From positions 40,943 through 104,942 of the forward strand of contig CAJJCV010000006.1 of NCBI GenBank assembly GCA_905182765.1: a stretch of DNA of 64,000 nucleotides, in the 5' to 3' direction. The position numbers and the translations under genes were made by a program. Positions within the stretch are counted from its first letter, which is position 1, and every line of letters starts with the position of its first letter. The notes under the pieces are model-generated. The model worked only from the letters and a program-made list of their open reading frames with translations. It searched no databases and was not told where the DNA came from. The stretch is from Cryomorphaceae bacterium BACL29 MAG-121220-bin8. GTDB taxonomy: Bacteria > Bacteroidota > Bacteroidia > Flavobacteriales > Flavobacteriaceae. Positions 1 to 11,452 of this stretch are shown piece by piece.

Positions 1-75
1 AAATTCTTTTCGGTCTTGTGAATTTACTTTTATTAGGGAAAATAGTATAAGAATTAGTAGTGCTTTTTTTTTCAT
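1..75 (-). CDS. N-terminus of an exported protein (partial, continues off the left edge)
   Basis: Reverse complement of 1-75 reads MKKKALLILILFSLIKVNSQDRKEF: Lys-rich n-region, hydrophobic core and a typical Bacteroidota '..NSQ' signal-peptide end. Open to the window edge. Confidence 0.6.
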   Translation of the reverse strand, partial: MKKKALLILILFSLIKVNSQDRKEF

Positions 76-140
76 TATTAAAAGTTTGATTAATTGTTTT
101 ACTATATTTAATATAAATTTACAATTTAATTTTAAATATA

Positions 141-839
141 ATGAAACACATAAAATATCCTATTTTAATCACATTTCTATTTATTTTTAATTCTTGTGCC
201 TCTCTATCTTTATTTTCACCTGAAACACATAATCATTATACTAATAGTAATGATAGTTTAAATAAAAATGAGCCAGTAGTAAATAAAGCAAATACTATAA
301 ATTTATTTAATGGCACTGATTTAAGTGGTTGGATTATTTATGGAACTGAAAAGTGGTATGTTGAGGACGGTTTGTTGATATGTGAAAGTGGACCAAATGC
401 TGAATACGGGTATCTAGGTACTGATGATTATTACAAGGATTTTGTTTTGAACCTTGAGTTTTTGCAAGAGGCTAATGGAAATAGTGGTGTTTTTTTTAGA
501 TCAACTATTGAAGGCACTAAAGTTAGTGGTTGGCAAGTTGAGGTAGCTCCACCAGGATCATTCACTGGAGGAATATACGAGTCATACGGTAGAGGTTGGC
601 TTGTAAAGCCTAGTTTTGGTAAAGATTCATCTTTGATTATGGGCGATTGGAATAAGCTTACTGTAAAAGTTCAAGATCAAACCGTTACTACTTGGTTAAA
701 TGGCAAAAAAATGATTTCTTATACTGATAAAAATATTGGTGAAGCTAATGGTAGAATTGCTTTACAAATTCATGATGGCGGTGGAATTAAGGTTAAGTGG
801 AGAAACATTAAACTTCACAAATTAGACAGTCAGATATAG
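141..839 (+). CDS. Secreted/lipoprotein with 3-keto-disaccharide hydrolase (DUF1080) domain
   Basis: Lipoprotein-like signal (FLFIFNSCAS); NLFNGTDLSGWIIYGTEKWYVEDGLLIC ... NSGVFFRS ... GRIALQIHDGGGIKVKWRNIKL pattern of DUF1080. Confidence 0.9.
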   Translation: MKHIKYPILITFLFIFNSCASLSLFSPETHNHYTNSNDSLNKNEPVVNKANTINLFNGTDLSGWIIYGTEKWYVEDGLLICESGPNAEYGYLGTDDYYKDFVLNLEFLQEANGNSGVFFRSTIEGTKVSGWQVEVAPPGSFTGGIYESYGRGWLVKPSFGKDSSLIMGDWNKLTVKVQDQTVTTWLNGKKMISYTDKNIGEANGRIALQIHDGGGIKVKWRNIKLHKLDSQI

Positions 840-842
840 ATA

Positions 843-1910
843 TTAACTTTTAAAAATTTTTCCAGAAGAATGGTCTCTAGAGGCGCCAGTAACATTTTTC
901 AAACAATTTATTTTATTGTCAAATCGAAGTAAACCCATATAAGCAAAAATTAAAGCTTCTTTATTATTAATAATTTCTTTTTCTGGTATAATAACTTCGC
1001 ATCTTAGCTTACTTTTCAATTTATTAATTATAGTTTTATTGTATGTTCCTCCTCCTGTAACTAATATTTTTTCGTTTTTTATATTTCCTTTAATTGAATT
1101 TTCAATCTGTTCTGTTATATGTTCGACAAATGTTTTTAATACATTATGATTATTAATTGAATATGAATCTATTAATGGTAATATGTTTTCGTTTACATAT
1201 TCAATTCCCAATGATTTTGGTCCCTTAAGTTTATAATAGTCTAAGGAATTCAATTTTTTCAATAAATTAACATTCACACTTCCTTTCTCAGAAAGTTTTC
1301 CATTTTCATCAAAAGGTTTACCTAGTTTTTTTGAATAATAATTTAGAACTGTATTGACAGGGCAAATATCAAAAGCCTTAATTGATTTATTTTTTTTTAT
1401 TGAAATATTACAAAAACCACCAAGGTTTAAGCAATACTTATATTCTTTAAAGAGGTTTAAATCTCCAATAGGTACTAAGGGAGCACCTTGCCCTCCAAGT
1501 TCTACATCTTGAGTTCTGAAGTCACATATTAAACTAGAGTTTATATTATTAAATATTATTTCACCATTTCCAATTTGTTTGGTTATACCTTTTTCTGGCT
1601 TATGAAAAACTGTGTGACCGTGAGAAGAGACTAAATTGACTTTTGGACCTCCTATTTCAAACATAAATTTATTAATATAATTACTAATTAGTTTTCCATA
1701 TTCATGATCTAAAATATTAAGATCCTTTTCGTCCAAATTTATAGCATTTGAAAGTCTATCTATCCAATTAGATGAATAATTGAAAGTTTCACTATTTAAG
1801 ATTTTAAACTTAGAATAATTATCGCTGTCAAATGACACTAAGCATAAGTCAAGCCCATCAAGTGAAGTCCCGCTCATAACACCAATAACGTTAATGGGTT
1901 TTAAATACAC
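843..1910 (-). CDS. anmK: Anhydro-N-acetylmuramic acid kinase
   Basis: VIGVMSGTSLDGLDL, SSHGHTVFHKP, CDFRTQDVELGGQGAPLVPIGD, LNLGGFCNIS, ILVTGGGTYNK motifs. Confidence 0.95.
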   Translation of the reverse strand: MYLKPINVIGVMSGTSLDGLDLCLVSFDSDNYSKFKILNSETFNYSSNWIDRLSNAINLDEKDLNILDHEYGKLISNYINKFMFEIGGPKVNLVSSHGHTVFHKPEKGITKQIGNGEIIFNNINSSLICDFRTQDVELGGQGAPLVPIGDLNLFKEYKYCLNLGGFCNISIKKNKSIKAFDICPVNTVLNYYSKKLGKPFDENGKLSEKGSVNVNLLKKLNSLDYYKLKGPKSLGIEYVNENILPLIDSYSINNHNVLKTFVEHITEQIENSIKGNIKNEKILVTGGGTYNKTIINKLKSKLRCEVIIPEKEIINNKEALIFAYMGLLRFDNKINCLKNVTGASRDHSSGKIFKS

Positions 1911-1955
1911 ATTTTAAAATATGTTATTAAATTAATTAAAAACTTTGTAATTAAT

Positions 1956-2609
1956 TTAATTAATTAGAGAGGATAATTCAGAAATTGTTTCAGTGGGATT
2001 TTTAGATTTAAACACAAAACTTCCAGCAACTAGTGCGTTAGCTCCACAATCAATTAGTTTTTTTGCGTTTTCTGAATTAACACCGCCGTCTATTTCAATG
2101 ATTGCTTTAGAACTTTGTTCTTTGATCAATGATTTAAGTTCCTCAATTTTAGAGTATGTACCTTCAATAAACGACTGACCACCAAATCCAGGATTAACAC
2201 TCATAATACACACTAAATCAAGTTCCTTAATAATTGATTTTAATGATGAGATTGGAGTGTGAGGGTTTATAGCTACACCAGCTTTCATTTTTAAATCTTT
2301 GACTCTCTGAACAGTTCTGTGTAGATGAGTGCAAGCTTCGTAATGAACAGTTAGGATATCTGCACCAAGTTCAGCAAAGCTTTCTAAATAATTGTCAGGG
2401 TTGACAATCATTAAATGAACATCTAAAGTTTTTTTTGCATTTTTTTTTAAAACTTTCATTATTGGAGTTCCAAAAGAAATATTTGGCACAAAAACTCCAT
2501 CCATTACGTCAATATGAAACCAGTTAGCTTCACTTTTATTTACCATTTCAATTTCACTATTTAGATTTCCAAAATCACAAGCAAGCATTGATGGAGCAAT
2601 TATATTCAT
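1956..2609 (-). CDS. rpe: Ribulose-phosphate 3-epimerase
   Basis: IAPSMLACDFGNL, FHIDVMDGVFVPNISFG, DVHLMI, SVNPGFGGQSFI, IEIDGGVN motifs. Confidence 0.97.
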   Translation of the reverse strand: MNIIAPSMLACDFGNLNSEIEMVNKSEANWFHIDVMDGVFVPNISFGTPIMKVLKKNAKKTLDVHLMIVNPDNYLESFAELGADILTVHYEACTHLHRTVQRVKDLKMKAGVAINPHTPISSLKSIIKELDLVCIMSVNPGFGGQSFIEGTYSKIEELKSLIKEQSSKAIIEIDGGVNSENAKKLIDCGANALVAGSFVFKSKNPTETISELSSLIN

Positions 2610-2611
2610 TA

Positions 2612-3475
2612 TTAACCTAAATAAGTTTTTAATATCCTGCTTCTTGAAGTGTGTTTAAGTCTTCTGATGGCCTTTTCTTTAATCTGTCTTACTCTTTCTC
2701 TAGTAAGATCGAATGTTTCTCCAATTTCTTCTAAAGTCATAGCGTGTTTCTCACCTAAACCAAAATATAATCTAACTACGTCAGCTTCTCTAGGAGTAAG
2801 TGTTTCAAGAGCTCTCTCAATTTCAGTTCTTAGAGATTCATGTAATAAATTTCTGTCAGGATTTGGTGATTCACCACTACGAAGAACGTCATAAAGATTT
2901 GAATCTTCTCCTTCAACTAATGGTGCATCCATAGATACGTGTCTTCCAGAGTTTTTCATAGATTCTTTAACGTCAGAAACTGTCATGTCTAACTCTTTAG
3001 CAATTTCTTCTGCTGAAGGAACTCTTTCATTAGCCTGTTCCAAAAAAGCATACATTTTATTAATTTTATTAATAGAACCAATTTTATTTAAAGGAAGTCT
3101 AACTATTCTTGATTGTTCTGCTAAAGCTTGTAATATTGATTGCCTAATCCACCAAACTGCGTACGAGATAAATTTAAATCCTCTTGTTTCATCAAATCTT
3201 TTAGCAGCCTTAATTAAACCTAAATTTCCTTCATTTATTAGATCGGGAAGAGTCAGTCCCTGATTTTGATATTGCTTTGCTACTGAAACAACAAATCTTA
3301 AATTTGCTTTTGTAAGTTTGTCTAATGCATTTGCATCTCCTGCTCTAATTTTTTGAGCTAATTCAACCTCTTCTTCAGCGGTAATTAAGTCGACCTTTCC
3401 TATTTCTTGTAAGTATTTATCTAAGGATGCAGTTTCTCTATTGGTTACCTGTTTGGTTATTTTTAATTGTCTCAT
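2612..3475 (-). CDS. rpoD: RNA polymerase primary sigma factor (short Bacteroidota-type, 287 aa)
   Basis: Sigma70 region 1.2/2/3/4 motifs: [68 protein letters not shown]. Confidence 0.97.
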   Translation of the reverse strand: MRQLKITKQVTNRETASLDKYLQEIGKVDLITAEEEVELAQKIRAGDANALDKLTKANLRFVVSVAKQYQNQGLTLPDLINEGNLGLIKAAKRFDETRGFKFISYAVWWIRQSILQALAEQSRIVRLPLNKIGSINKINKMYAFLEQANERVPSAEEIAKELDMTVSDVKESMKNSGRHVSMDAPLVEGEDSNLYDVLRSGESPNPDRNLLHESLRTEIERALETLTPREADVVRLYFGLGEKHAMTLEEIGETFDLTRERVRQIKEKAIRRLKHTSRSRILKTYLG

Positions 3476-3539
3476 TGTGATGTATTAGACTTATTATACG
3501 TTAAAATATATAAAAAGGTTACAGTAATTATAAATTCAA

Positions 3540-5750
3540 TTATCTATTGCCTCTATTATTATTTCTATTATCTCTCCCTCTGTTGTCTGTTCGAGGAGCC
3601 CTAGGTGGTCTTTCAACGTAACCTTCAGGCTTTTCCAATAAAGCTTTTCTTGAAACTTTTTCTTTTCTTGTTCTTGGATCTGTTCCAAAGTACTTAACTT
3701 CTAATTCATCTCCAAGTTTAAGAACGTCACTAACATTATCTGTTCTTTCCCAAGCAATTTCACTTACGTGTAATAAAACTTCATTTCCTGGAGCATCCAG
3801 ATATTCAACTACAGCTCCAAAATCTAACATTTTTATTACTTTAACTTTATAATTATCCCCTTTTACTGGTTTAAATAAAAGTGACTCTATTTTAGTTAGA
3901 ACAGAATCAATTCCTTCTTGATCAGTTCCAAGTATTTCTACAATTCCTTCTTCAGTTACAGGATCTTCATTTATAACGATTGTACAACCAGTTGTTTTTT
4001 GTAACTCTTGAATTACTTTACCACCTGGTCCTATAAATGGTCCTATAAATTCATTAGGAATTCTACTAGTAACCATTTTTGGAGAATGTGATTTAACATC
4101 TGCATTTGGTCTTTCTATAGTTTCAGTTATTTTATTTAAAATATGAAGTCTTCCATCTCTTGCTTGTTTTAATGCATTAACTAAGATTTCATATGATAAT
4201 CCTTTAATTTTAATGTCCATTTGGCAAGCAGTTATTCCTTCAGAAGTTCCAGTAACTTTAAAGTCCATGTCTCCTAAATGGTCTTCATCACCTAAAATAT
4301 CACTTAAAACTGCATACCTATCTCCATCTGAAATTAGTCCCATTGCAATTCCGGAAACAGGTCTAGTTATTTGAACTCCTGCATCCATAAGTGCCATAGT
4401 TCCTGAACAAACTGTTGCCATTGAAGATGAACCGTTAGACTCAAGCACTTCACTTACTACTCTCACAGTGTAAGGACAATCATCTGGAATCATTCCCTTT
4501 AATCCTCTTTGAGCTAAGTTACCATGTCCAACTTCTCTTCTTGATGTTCCTCTAAGAGGTCTTGCCTCTCCAGTACAAAATGGTGGGAAGTTATAATGAA
4601 GATAAAAATTTTCTTCACCTTCAAAAGAAGGCATGTCAATTTTGTTAGCATCTCTGGATGTTCCAAGAGTAACTGTAGCTAGAGCTTGAGTTTCTCCTCT
4701 TGTAAAAATAGCAGATCCATGAGTAGACGGTAAGTAATCTACCTCACACCATATATCTCTTATTTCATCAGTTTTTCTTCCATCAAGTCTTACACCTTCG
4801 CTTAATGTAAGCTCTCTAATAGCTTCTTTTTGAGACTTATTAAAGTATTCTCCAATTAGTTTTCCGTGCTCTTCAATTTCCTCCTCATTAAAAGATGATT
4901 TAATTTCCTCTTTTAAATTTGAAAAAGCTAAACTACGTTCAGCTTTAGAAGTTCCTTTTTTAGCTATAGCATAACATTTATCATATGAAGCGTCGTGAAT
5001 TACTTTTGCTAATTCCTCATTTTTACTACTAGTTTCATATTCTCTTACTTGCTTTCTTCCAACTGCATCTGCTAATCTCTCTTGTGCCTTAATTTGAATT
5101 TTTATTGATTCATGGGCGAATTTGATTGCTTCAGCCATTTCCTCTTCACTACACTCATCCATTTCTCCTTCAACCATCATTACTGAATCAGCTGAAGCAC
5201 CAACCATCATTTCAATATCAGCATTAGCTAATTGAGCTCTGCTTGGGTTGATAACAAATTTACCATCAATTCTTGCTACACGAGCTTCTGATATTGCACA
5301 TTCAAAAGGGAAATCACTTAATTGGATAGCAGCAGAGGCTGCAAGTCCTGCAAGAGCATCAGGCATTACATCTTCATCATGAGACATTAATTGTATCATA
5401 ACCTGAACCTCAGAATGATAATCTTTTGGGAATAAAGGACGTAATACCCTGTCTACTAATCTCATAGTTAACACTTCGCCATCACTCGGTCTAGCTTCTC
5501 TTTTAAAAAAACCTCCTGGATATCTTCCCGCAGCAGCAAATTTTTCTCTATAATCTACAGTAAGAGGAAGGAAATTAACATTGCTTGCTTCGTAGTTAGA
5601 AACTACAGTACATAAAAGCATTGCTTTCCCCATTTGAACAACTACTGAACCGTGTGCTTGTTTAGCAAGTTTACCGGTTTCTATAGTTATTACTCTTCCA
5701 TCTCCTAAATCGATGGATTCATTATAAGTTTTGATTTTCATATTTTTCAT
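3540..5750 (-). CDS. pnp: Polyribonucleotide nucleotidyltransferase
   Basis: Two RNase PH domains, KH ([21 protein letters not shown]) and S1 domain, Arg/Asn-rich tail. Confidence 0.98.
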   Translation of the reverse strand: MKNMKIKTYNESIDLGDGRVITIETGKLAKQAHGSVVVQMGKAMLLCTVVSNYEASNVNFLPLTVDYREKFAAAGRYPGGFFKREARPSDGEVLTMRLVDRVLRPLFPKDYHSEVQVMIQLMSHDEDVMPDALAGLAASAAIQLSDFPFECAISEARVARIDGKFVINPSRAQLANADIEMMVGASADSVMMVEGEMDECSEEEMAEAIKFAHESIKIQIKAQERLADAVGRKQVREYETSSKNEELAKVIHDASYDKCYAIAKKGTSKAERSLAFSNLKEEIKSSFNEEEIEEHGKLIGEYFNKSQKEAIRELTLSEGVRLDGRKTDEIRDIWCEVDYLPSTHGSAIFTRGETQALATVTLGTSRDANKIDMPSFEGEENFYLHYNFPPFCTGEARPLRGTSRREVGHGNLAQRGLKGMIPDDCPYTVRVVSEVLESNGSSSMATVCSGTMALMDAGVQITRPVSGIAMGLISDGDRYAVLSDILGDEDHLGDMDFKVTGTSEGITACQMDIKIKGLSYEILVNALKQARDGRLHILNKITETIERPNADVKSHSPKMVTSRIPNEFIGPFIGPGGKVIQELQKTTGCTIVINEDPVTEEGIVEILGTDQEGIDSVLTKIESLLFKPVKGDNYKVKVIKMLDFGAVVEYLDAPGNEVLLHVSEIAWERTDNVSDVLKLGDELEVKYFGTDPRTRKEKVSRKALLEKPEGYVERPPRAPRTDNRGRDNRNNNRGNR

Positions 5751-5808
5751 TAAATTAATTAAGTTGTGTTGTGTCTTAAGTAGAATACCAATGAAAAACT
5801 ATGTAAAA

Positions 5809-6078
5809 CTATTTACGTAAGTTTAATTTCTTGATTATCTCACGGTATCTATTAATGTCTTTTTTCTTTAGATAACTCAACAAACTCTTTCTTTTACCAA
5901 CCATCATCACTAAAGATCTTTCTGTATTAAAATCTTTTCTGTTGTTTTTAAGATGTTCAGTTAAGTGATTTATTCGTTTTGTGAATAATGCAATTTGACC
6001 TTCCGCCGAACCAGTATCAGATTCTGATTTTCCGTGTTCTTTGAAAATTTCTTTTTTGTTTTCTTTTGTTAAATACAT
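5809..6078 (-). CDS. rpsO: 30S ribosomal protein S15
   Basis: 89 aa; [51 protein letters not shown]. Confidence 0.97.
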   Translation of the reverse strand: MYLTKENKKEIFKEHGKSESDTGSAEGQIALFTKRINHLTEHLKNNRKDFNTERSLVMMVGKRKSLLSYLKKKDINRYREIIKKLNLRK

Positions 6079-6133
6079 GCCAATATTGTTATAAATGATT
6101 CTTATGTAGCAAATTAATTTTTAATAAGCGCGG

Positions 6134-6141
6134 CAAATATA
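6134..6141 (-). promoter_or_regulatory. Candidate -7 element (TATATTTG) upstream of rpsO
   Basis: Minus strand reads TATATTTG, matching the Bacteroidota -7 consensus TAnnTTTG, about 55 nt upstream of the rpsO ATG; no clear -33 TTG. Confidence 0.45.
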
Positions 6142-6167
6142 AGATTAAATTTGGTAAATATGTAATT

Positions 6168-7025
6168 TTAAATAGACCTTAATGGTCTATTGAGGATCAA
6201 ATCAAAATAAAGATTAATTTTTTTCTTGAGTTCAGTTCTAGAACTTATAAAATCTAAAAATCCATGTTCTAATAAAAATTCAGAAGTTTGAAAACCCTCT
6301 GGCAAGTCTTTTCCTGTGGTATCTTTAACAACTCTTGGCCCAGCAAAAGCTATTAATGCTCCAGGTTCAGAAATATTAATATCTCCAAGCATTGCAAAAG
6401 ATGCTGTTGTACCACCAGTTGTTGGATCAGTACAAAGAGATACATATGGCAATTTATTATTAGCTAGCTGAGCTAGTTTTGCAGATGTTTTAGCCATTTG
6501 CATTAAAGAAATGGCTCCCTCCATCATTCTAGCTCCTCCAGATTTTGAAATTATAATTAAAGGAAGATTCTTTTTAATTGCAGTGTCAACAGCTCTACTA
6601 ATTTTTTCACCTACAACTGAACCCATAGATCCACCAATAAATTTAAAATCCATACATGCTATTACAACATTTTCACCATATGATTTTCCTACAGCAACTT
6701 TTACAGCATCATTCAATCCTGTTTTTTTTCTTGCAACCTTTACTCTTTCATTATAAGATTTTTTATCTATGAATTTTAAAGGATCTTTAGATTTAATATT
6801 TTGATCTATTTCCTTAAACTTATCATCAAATAAAATATTGAAATATTCTTGGCTACCAATTCTTATGTGAAACCCGTCTTCTGGTGAGACAAAAGAGTTA
6901 TTTTCTAATTCTTCAGTATCAATAATTTTTCCAGTAGGTGTTTTATGCCATAAACCCTCAGGTGTATCCTTTTTTTCTTTTGTGGAAGTATGTATTCCTT
7001 TTGTTTTTCTTTTAAACCAAGCCAT
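6168..7025 (-). CDS. accD: Acetyl-CoA carboxylase carboxyltransferase subunit beta
   Basis: [11 protein letters not shown]..., [49 protein letters not shown]. Confidence 0.96.
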   Translation of the reverse strand: MAWFKRKTKGIHTSTKEKKDTPEGLWHKTPTGKIIDTEELENNSFVSPEDGFHIRIGSQEYFNILFDDKFKEIDQNIKSKDPLKFIDKKSYNERVKVARKKTGLNDAVKVAVGKSYGENVVIACMDFKFIGGSMGSVVGEKISRAVDTAIKKNLPLIIISKSGGARMMEGAISLMQMAKTSAKLAQLANNKLPYVSLCTDPTTGGTTASFAMLGDINISEPGALIAFAGPRVVKDTTGKDLPEGFQTSEFLLEHGFLDFISSRTELKKKINLYFDLILNRPLRSI

Positions 7026-7060
7026 ATAAAGGATGTTTTTTCAAATATACTAAACCAAAT

Positions 7061-8131
7061 TTAGTTCAAAGTATTTACGTTATTTAGATCTTCAAACGCT
7101 TGAGTAAGTCTAGAAATAAAACTTTCTTCTGCTTTTCTTAACCAAGCTCTTGGATCATAATATTTTTTATTAGGAATATCAATGCCTTCAGAATTTCCTA
7201 TTTGAGATTTCAAGTAATCTTTATTTGTATTAAAATAATCTCTGATACCGCACATAAATGCATATTGCATATCAGTATCTATATTCATTTTAATTGCTCC
7301 GTAATCTATTGCTTCTCTAATTTCTTCGACAGATGAGCCTGATCCACCGTGAAATACAAAATTTATACTATTATGCTCTAAATTGTATTTTTTAGAAATA
7401 TAATCTTGAGAATTTTTTAAAATTTTTGGGGTCAGTTTTACATTTCCAGGTTTGTAAACTCCGTGAACATTTCCAAATGCAGCAGCAATCGTAAATTTAT
7501 CACTTATTTTAGATAATTCTTCATATGCATATGCAACTTCTTCAGGTTGAGTATAAAGTTTTGAGTCATCTACGTCAGTGTTATCTACTCCATCTTCTTC
7601 ACCACCTGTAATACCTAATTCTATTTCTAAAGTCATTCCTATTTTACTCATTCTCTTTAAATATTCTTTACAAATAGAAATATTTTCTTCAATTGGTTCT
7701 TCAGAAAGATCTATCATATGAGAACTAAATAGAGATTTCCCTGTTTTCTCAAAGTGTTCTTCACTTGCTAAAAGTAATCCATCAATCCAAGGTAAAAGTT
7801 TTTTTGCTGCATGATCTGTATGTAAAATTACCGGAACATTGTACGCTTCGGAAAGTTCGTGAACATGTTTTGCACCAGCTATAGCACCTTTAATTGCAGC
7901 ATTTTGATTTTCGTTTGATAGTCCTTTCCCTGCGTTAAAAATAGCTCCTCCATTTGAAAACTGTATAATCACTGGAGCATTTAATTTTGAGGCTGTTTCT
8001 AAAACTCCATTAATTGAATTAGATCCTATTACATTTACTGCAGGAAGCGCAAATTTTTTCGCTTTTGCTAGATTAAAAATTTCTTGAACTTCGTCCCCCG
8101 TAGCAACACCACCTTTGATTTTATTATTCAT
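7061..8131 (-). CDS. fbaA: Class II fructose-bisphosphate aldolase
   Basis: PVILHTDHAAKKLLPWIDG, EIELGITGGEEDGVDN, AFGNVHGVYKPGNVKL, VFHGGSGS, KMNIDTDMQYAF. Confidence 0.97.
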   Translation of the reverse strand: MNNKIKGGVATGDEVQEIFNLAKAKKFALPAVNVIGSNSINGVLETASKLNAPVIIQFSNGGAIFNAGKGLSNENQNAAIKGAIAGAKHVHELSEAYNVPVILHTDHAAKKLLPWIDGLLLASEEHFEKTGKSLFSSHMIDLSEEPIEENISICKEYLKRMSKIGMTLEIELGITGGEEDGVDNTDVDDSKLYTQPEEVAYAYEELSKISDKFTIAAAFGNVHGVYKPGNVKLTPKILKNSQDYISKKYNLEHNSINFVFHGGSGSSVEEIREAIDYGAIKMNIDTDMQYAFMCGIRDYFNTNKDYLKSQIGNSEGIDIPNKKYYDPRAWLRKAEESFISRLTQAFEDLNNVNTLN

Positions 8132-8175
8132 TTTGAGTTTTTGTTAGGGCGCTAAAATAAAAAGAATTATTGATC

Positions 8176-10674
8176 CTAAAAAGGATAATTTAAACCAATG
8201 TTAAATACAGCCTTTTGTAAACTAAAATCAGTAAACCATCTATCTTTGGCCTTGAGAATAGGATTATAAGTTTTTAGCCCCATGTCTAGTCTCAAAATAA
8301 AATATCCAAGGTTATATCTTAATCCCACTCCACTTCCAATAGCTATTTCATCAAAATCTTTAAAACTATTAAATGTTCTTTTAGAATTATCAGTGTCATC
8401 AAATACATTCCATATATTTCCAAAATCTCCAAATACAGCACCATTTAATTTCCCTAAAATTTTAAATCTATATTCGATATTCAGAGCTATTTTCATATTA
8501 GCTTCGTTAAATTCACTTAGAGCTTCACTACTTCCAGGTCCAAGTCTGTAAACTTCCCATGCCCTATTATCATTTGATCCCCCTGCAAAAAAGGATTTTG
8601 AAAAAGGAATATTATTTGAGTTTCCAAAAGGGATAGCTATTCCAAAAAATGATCTGAAAGCTATTTTTGAGTTTAATCCAACTGACCAATGTTTAATGTA
8701 ACCTAACTCAGTTTTTATAAATTGTGAGTAGGCTAGTCCTAATAATTTGTTTTTACCAAATTCATCTTTAGAAACATTTAAAAGATTACTAGCAATATTT
8801 GCAATATTTCCTGAGAGTTCTACTTTTAATTTAAATTCCGAAAACTTATTCTCAAAGATATTTATTTTTGACTTATTTGAATAAGAAAAACTAGAACCTA
8901 TGATTAGATTATTAGATGTTAATCTTTTTTTTCTATCATTTGTATAATTAATTTTGTTAAAATCATCTTTTGATACCGAAAATTTTTCAAAAACAACATC
9001 ATTGATAAATGAATTAATTCCATCAGGAATAATTAAGTTGTTATTTACATCAAAATAATTTGACGGAGTATTATAGATTTTGGCAATGTCGTTAATAGAG
9101 TTAAATGAATTTGAGTATATGTTAAAGTAATTAATAATGTTTTTATTATTTACAAATTCAATATTTATTAAACTGAAATTGTTTCTTCTAGATTTTTCGT
9201 CTGTCCATTCATAATTTAAGTCAAATTTAAAATTTTGTCTATCTAGCCCAATATTTGTTTGATTTGATGTTCCAATATTTAAATATGTAATTGGTTTATT
9301 TTCTGTCTTAATAATTTTTTTCAAGTTAATTGTTGGAAAAAGTCTTGGGAATTTTAGCCTTAAGTCAAATCCGTATTCTGAAATAGTAGTATTTGCTGAC
9401 TTTCCTATAGTTCCTCTAGTAGTAAATTCTAATTTCTCTCCCGATTTAAAAATATTTCTATTGATTAATGACGTTTCAAAAGCTATTCCAATATTCTCAA
9501 TATTAGAGTGTTTCAGGTCTAAACCAAATCTAAACGAATATTTTTTTTTAGGCACTAAAAATATATTAGCCTCCAATTGTTTATCCGTTTCGTTTATATA
9601 ACTGTAATTAATTGATGGGTATTGAAAATTATCAAAATTATTTAACTGATTTATTGTTTTGGTTCTTTTAAAATCACTATAAAAATCATTTTCCTTAACC
9701 AAAATCAAATCAGATAATATCTTAGGGTTATAATCTAAAGTAGAGTTAGAGAAAAAATTAATAGAATCGTATTTAAATAATTTCTTAGTTTCATTGATTA
9801 TCTCTTCATTTTCTACGAATAAATTAATTTTGTTTACAGTATGTTTTTTGTAATATTTGTTTAAACCTTTTTCTTTAATAATAATTTCAACTGGAATATT
9901 GAATTTTAAATTTGTTGTATCAAGATTTATTTTAAAAGAAATAGAATTTATTTGAAAATCGTAAATTCCGAAATTTTTAAATAAATTATCAATTCTGTTT
10001 CTTTCTAATTCAAACTTCTTAGTATTAAAAATTGTATTCGATTTTAATATTGATTTTTCAATGTTTAAATTAAATATAGATTCTAAAACTTTAGATTCAA
10101 TATTTGTAGAGATACTGTCTAATATGTATTGATTACCAGTCTTTACATTATATATAACTTTACCTAATTTTTTATTATTTTGATCAATAATTACTTTTGA
10201 AGATATTTTAGAATTAAAATATCCATTATTTTTATAGTATGATTTTAAATTTTCAATTGAAATTTTTGTTTTTACAGAATCAATAATTTCTAATTTTTCT
10301 CCATTCTTTTTTTTCCAATTGTTTAAGTCCTTATAGTATTTGTTTAATTGTGAAACTTGCTTTTTAGAAAGTACTGAATTAAGTCTCTTTTCTCTGTTGA
10401 CTCTCTTGTTGATCCAATTATTAAATATTGAATCACTATTTTTTTTTGATGATTGATATAGTTTGCCTGCTAAAGGAAATCCAATTAAGTAAGTGTTTTT
10501 ATTTTGAGCTAGAAGGGGAGACAATGAGTCAGTAGAAATCTGTAAACCATTTACAAAAATCTCATTTGATCTAAGTATTAAATTACCTCGATTTAGATCT
10601 TTTGTTATACTACAGCTAAAAATTGTAAGACTGGTAGTTACAAATAATGTTATTTTTGTTATAAATTTTTTCAC
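8176..10674 (-). CDS. BamA/TamA-family outer membrane protein with lipoprotein signal (TamL-like)
   Basis: C-terminal Omp85 barrel (FFAGGSNDNRAWEVYRLGPGS; GSGVGLRYNLGYFILRLDMGLKTYNP). Lipobox-like C after VKKFITKITLFVTTSLTIFSC implies the real start is GTG at 10674, not the ORF-track ATG at 10719. Confidence 0.85.
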   Translation of the reverse strand: MKKFITKITLFVTTSLTIFSCSITKDLNRGNLILRSNEIFVNGLQISTDSLSPLLAQNKNTYLIGFPLAGKLYQSSKKNSDSIFNNWINKRVNREKRLNSVLSKKQVSQLNKYYKDLNNWKKKNGEKLEIIDSVKTKISIENLKSYYKNNGYFNSKISSKVIIDQNNKKLGKVIYNVKTGNQYILDSISTNIESKVLESIFNLNIEKSILKSNTIFNTKKFELERNRIDNLFKNFGIYDFQINSISFKINLDTTNLKFNIPVEIIIKEKGLNKYYKKHTVNKINLFVENEEIINETKKLFKYDSINFFSNSTLDYNPKILSDLILVKENDFYSDFKRTKTINQLNNFDNFQYPSINYSYINETDKQLEANIFLVPKKKYSFRFGLDLKHSNIENIGIAFETSLINRNIFKSGEKLEFTTRGTIGKSANTTISEYGFDLRLKFPRLFPTINLKKIIKTENKPITYLNIGTSNQTNIGLDRQNFKFDLNYEWTDEKSRRNNFSLINIEFVNNKNIINYFNIYSNSFNSINDIAKIYNTPSNYFDVNNNLIIPDGINSFINDVVFEKFSVSKDDFNKINYTNDRKKRLTSNNLIIGSSFSYSNKSKINIFENKFSEFKLKVELSGNIANIASNLLNVSKDEFGKNKLLGLAYSQFIKTELGYIKHWSVGLNSKIAFRSFFGIAIPFGNSNNIPFSKSFFAGGSNDNRAWEVYRLGPGSSEALSEFNEANMKIALNIEYRFKILGKLNGAVFGDFGNIWNVFDDTDNSKRTFNSFKDFDEIAIGSGVGLRYNLGYFILRLDMGLKTYNPILKAKDRWFTDFSLQKAVFNIGLNYPF

Positions 10675-10708
10675 ATTACAATTATAATTCAAAAATACAT
10701 CATTATTA

Positions 10709-11452
10709 ATGCTTAGCAAAAACGAAATAAAACTGATTAAAAGTTTGAAAAATAAAAAACAACGTCATTTGAATAAAATGTTTGTAGTTGAAGGAAAAAA
10801 ATCAGTTTCTGAATTTATTAATTCATCATTTGATTTACATAAATTGTTTTCAATCAATATTAATGATTTTAATATGATTGATGTAAATCAAATATCAAAA
10901 TCTGAATTAGGAAAAATTAGTTTTTTAACTAATCCAGATGATCATTTAGCAATTTTTAAAATGCCAGACGAAAAGCCTTTAAATGAAAATTATTTATTAG
11001 TAGGTTTAGAATCAATAAACGACCCTGGTAATCTAGGAACTATTATAAGAACATGTGAGTGGTTTGGAATTAAAGATATAGTATGTTCTTTAGATTCAGT
11101 AGATTGTTATAACCCTAAGGTTGTTCAATCCGCTATGGGTTCTTTGTCTAGAATTAATATCACATACTTAGATCTGACAAAGTTTTTAAAATCAAAATCG
11201 CTAAAAAAATTCGGAACTTTTATTGATGGAGAATCAGTTTTTGAAAATAAAATTAGTGTAGATAAAGGAATTGTAGTTTTTGGAAACGAGGCAAATGGTA
11301 TTTCTGATGATCTTAGGGTTTTGTTTGATATTAAGTTAACAATTCCAAGATTCAATAATGAAAGTTATCCTGAAAGTCTAAACCTTTCAAATTCAGTAGG
11401 TATTGTTTTATCAGAGTTTTCAAGGAAGTTTAATGAAAAGAGAAGTTTATAA
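10709..11452 (+). CDS. TrmH/SpoU-family RNA 2'-O-methyltransferase
   Basis: LVGLESINDPGNLGTIIRTCEWFGI, ..VVFGNEANGIS.., IPRFNNESYPESLNLSNSVGIVLSE motifs. Confidence 0.93.
   Translation: MLSKNEIKLIKSLKNKKQRHLNKMFVVEGKKSVSEFINSSFDLHKLFSININDFNMIDVNQISKSELGKISFLTNPDDHLAIFKMPDEKPLNENYLLVGLESINDPGNLGTIIRTCEWFGIKDIVCSLDSVDCYNPKVVQSAMGSLSRINITYLDLTKFLKSKSLKKFGTFIDGESVFENKISVDKGIVVFGNEANGISDDLRVLFDIKLTIPRFNNESYPESLNLSNSVGIVLSEFSRKFNEKRSL

Noticed and set aside
1993-3263. Antisense ORFs 1993-2178, 2649-2894 and 2985-3263 opposite rpe and rpoD
   Set aside because: They lie entirely within strongly supported core genes and have Ser/Leu-rich mirror composition.
6511-6756. Antisense ORFs of 60-136 aa elsewhere (for example 6511-6756, 8282-8551, 12296-12652, 13232-13642, 52319-52663, 54935-55381, 59649-59909)
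   Set aside because: Each is the reverse of a clear conserved CDS, with no motifs or own promoter; frame openness follows from low GC.
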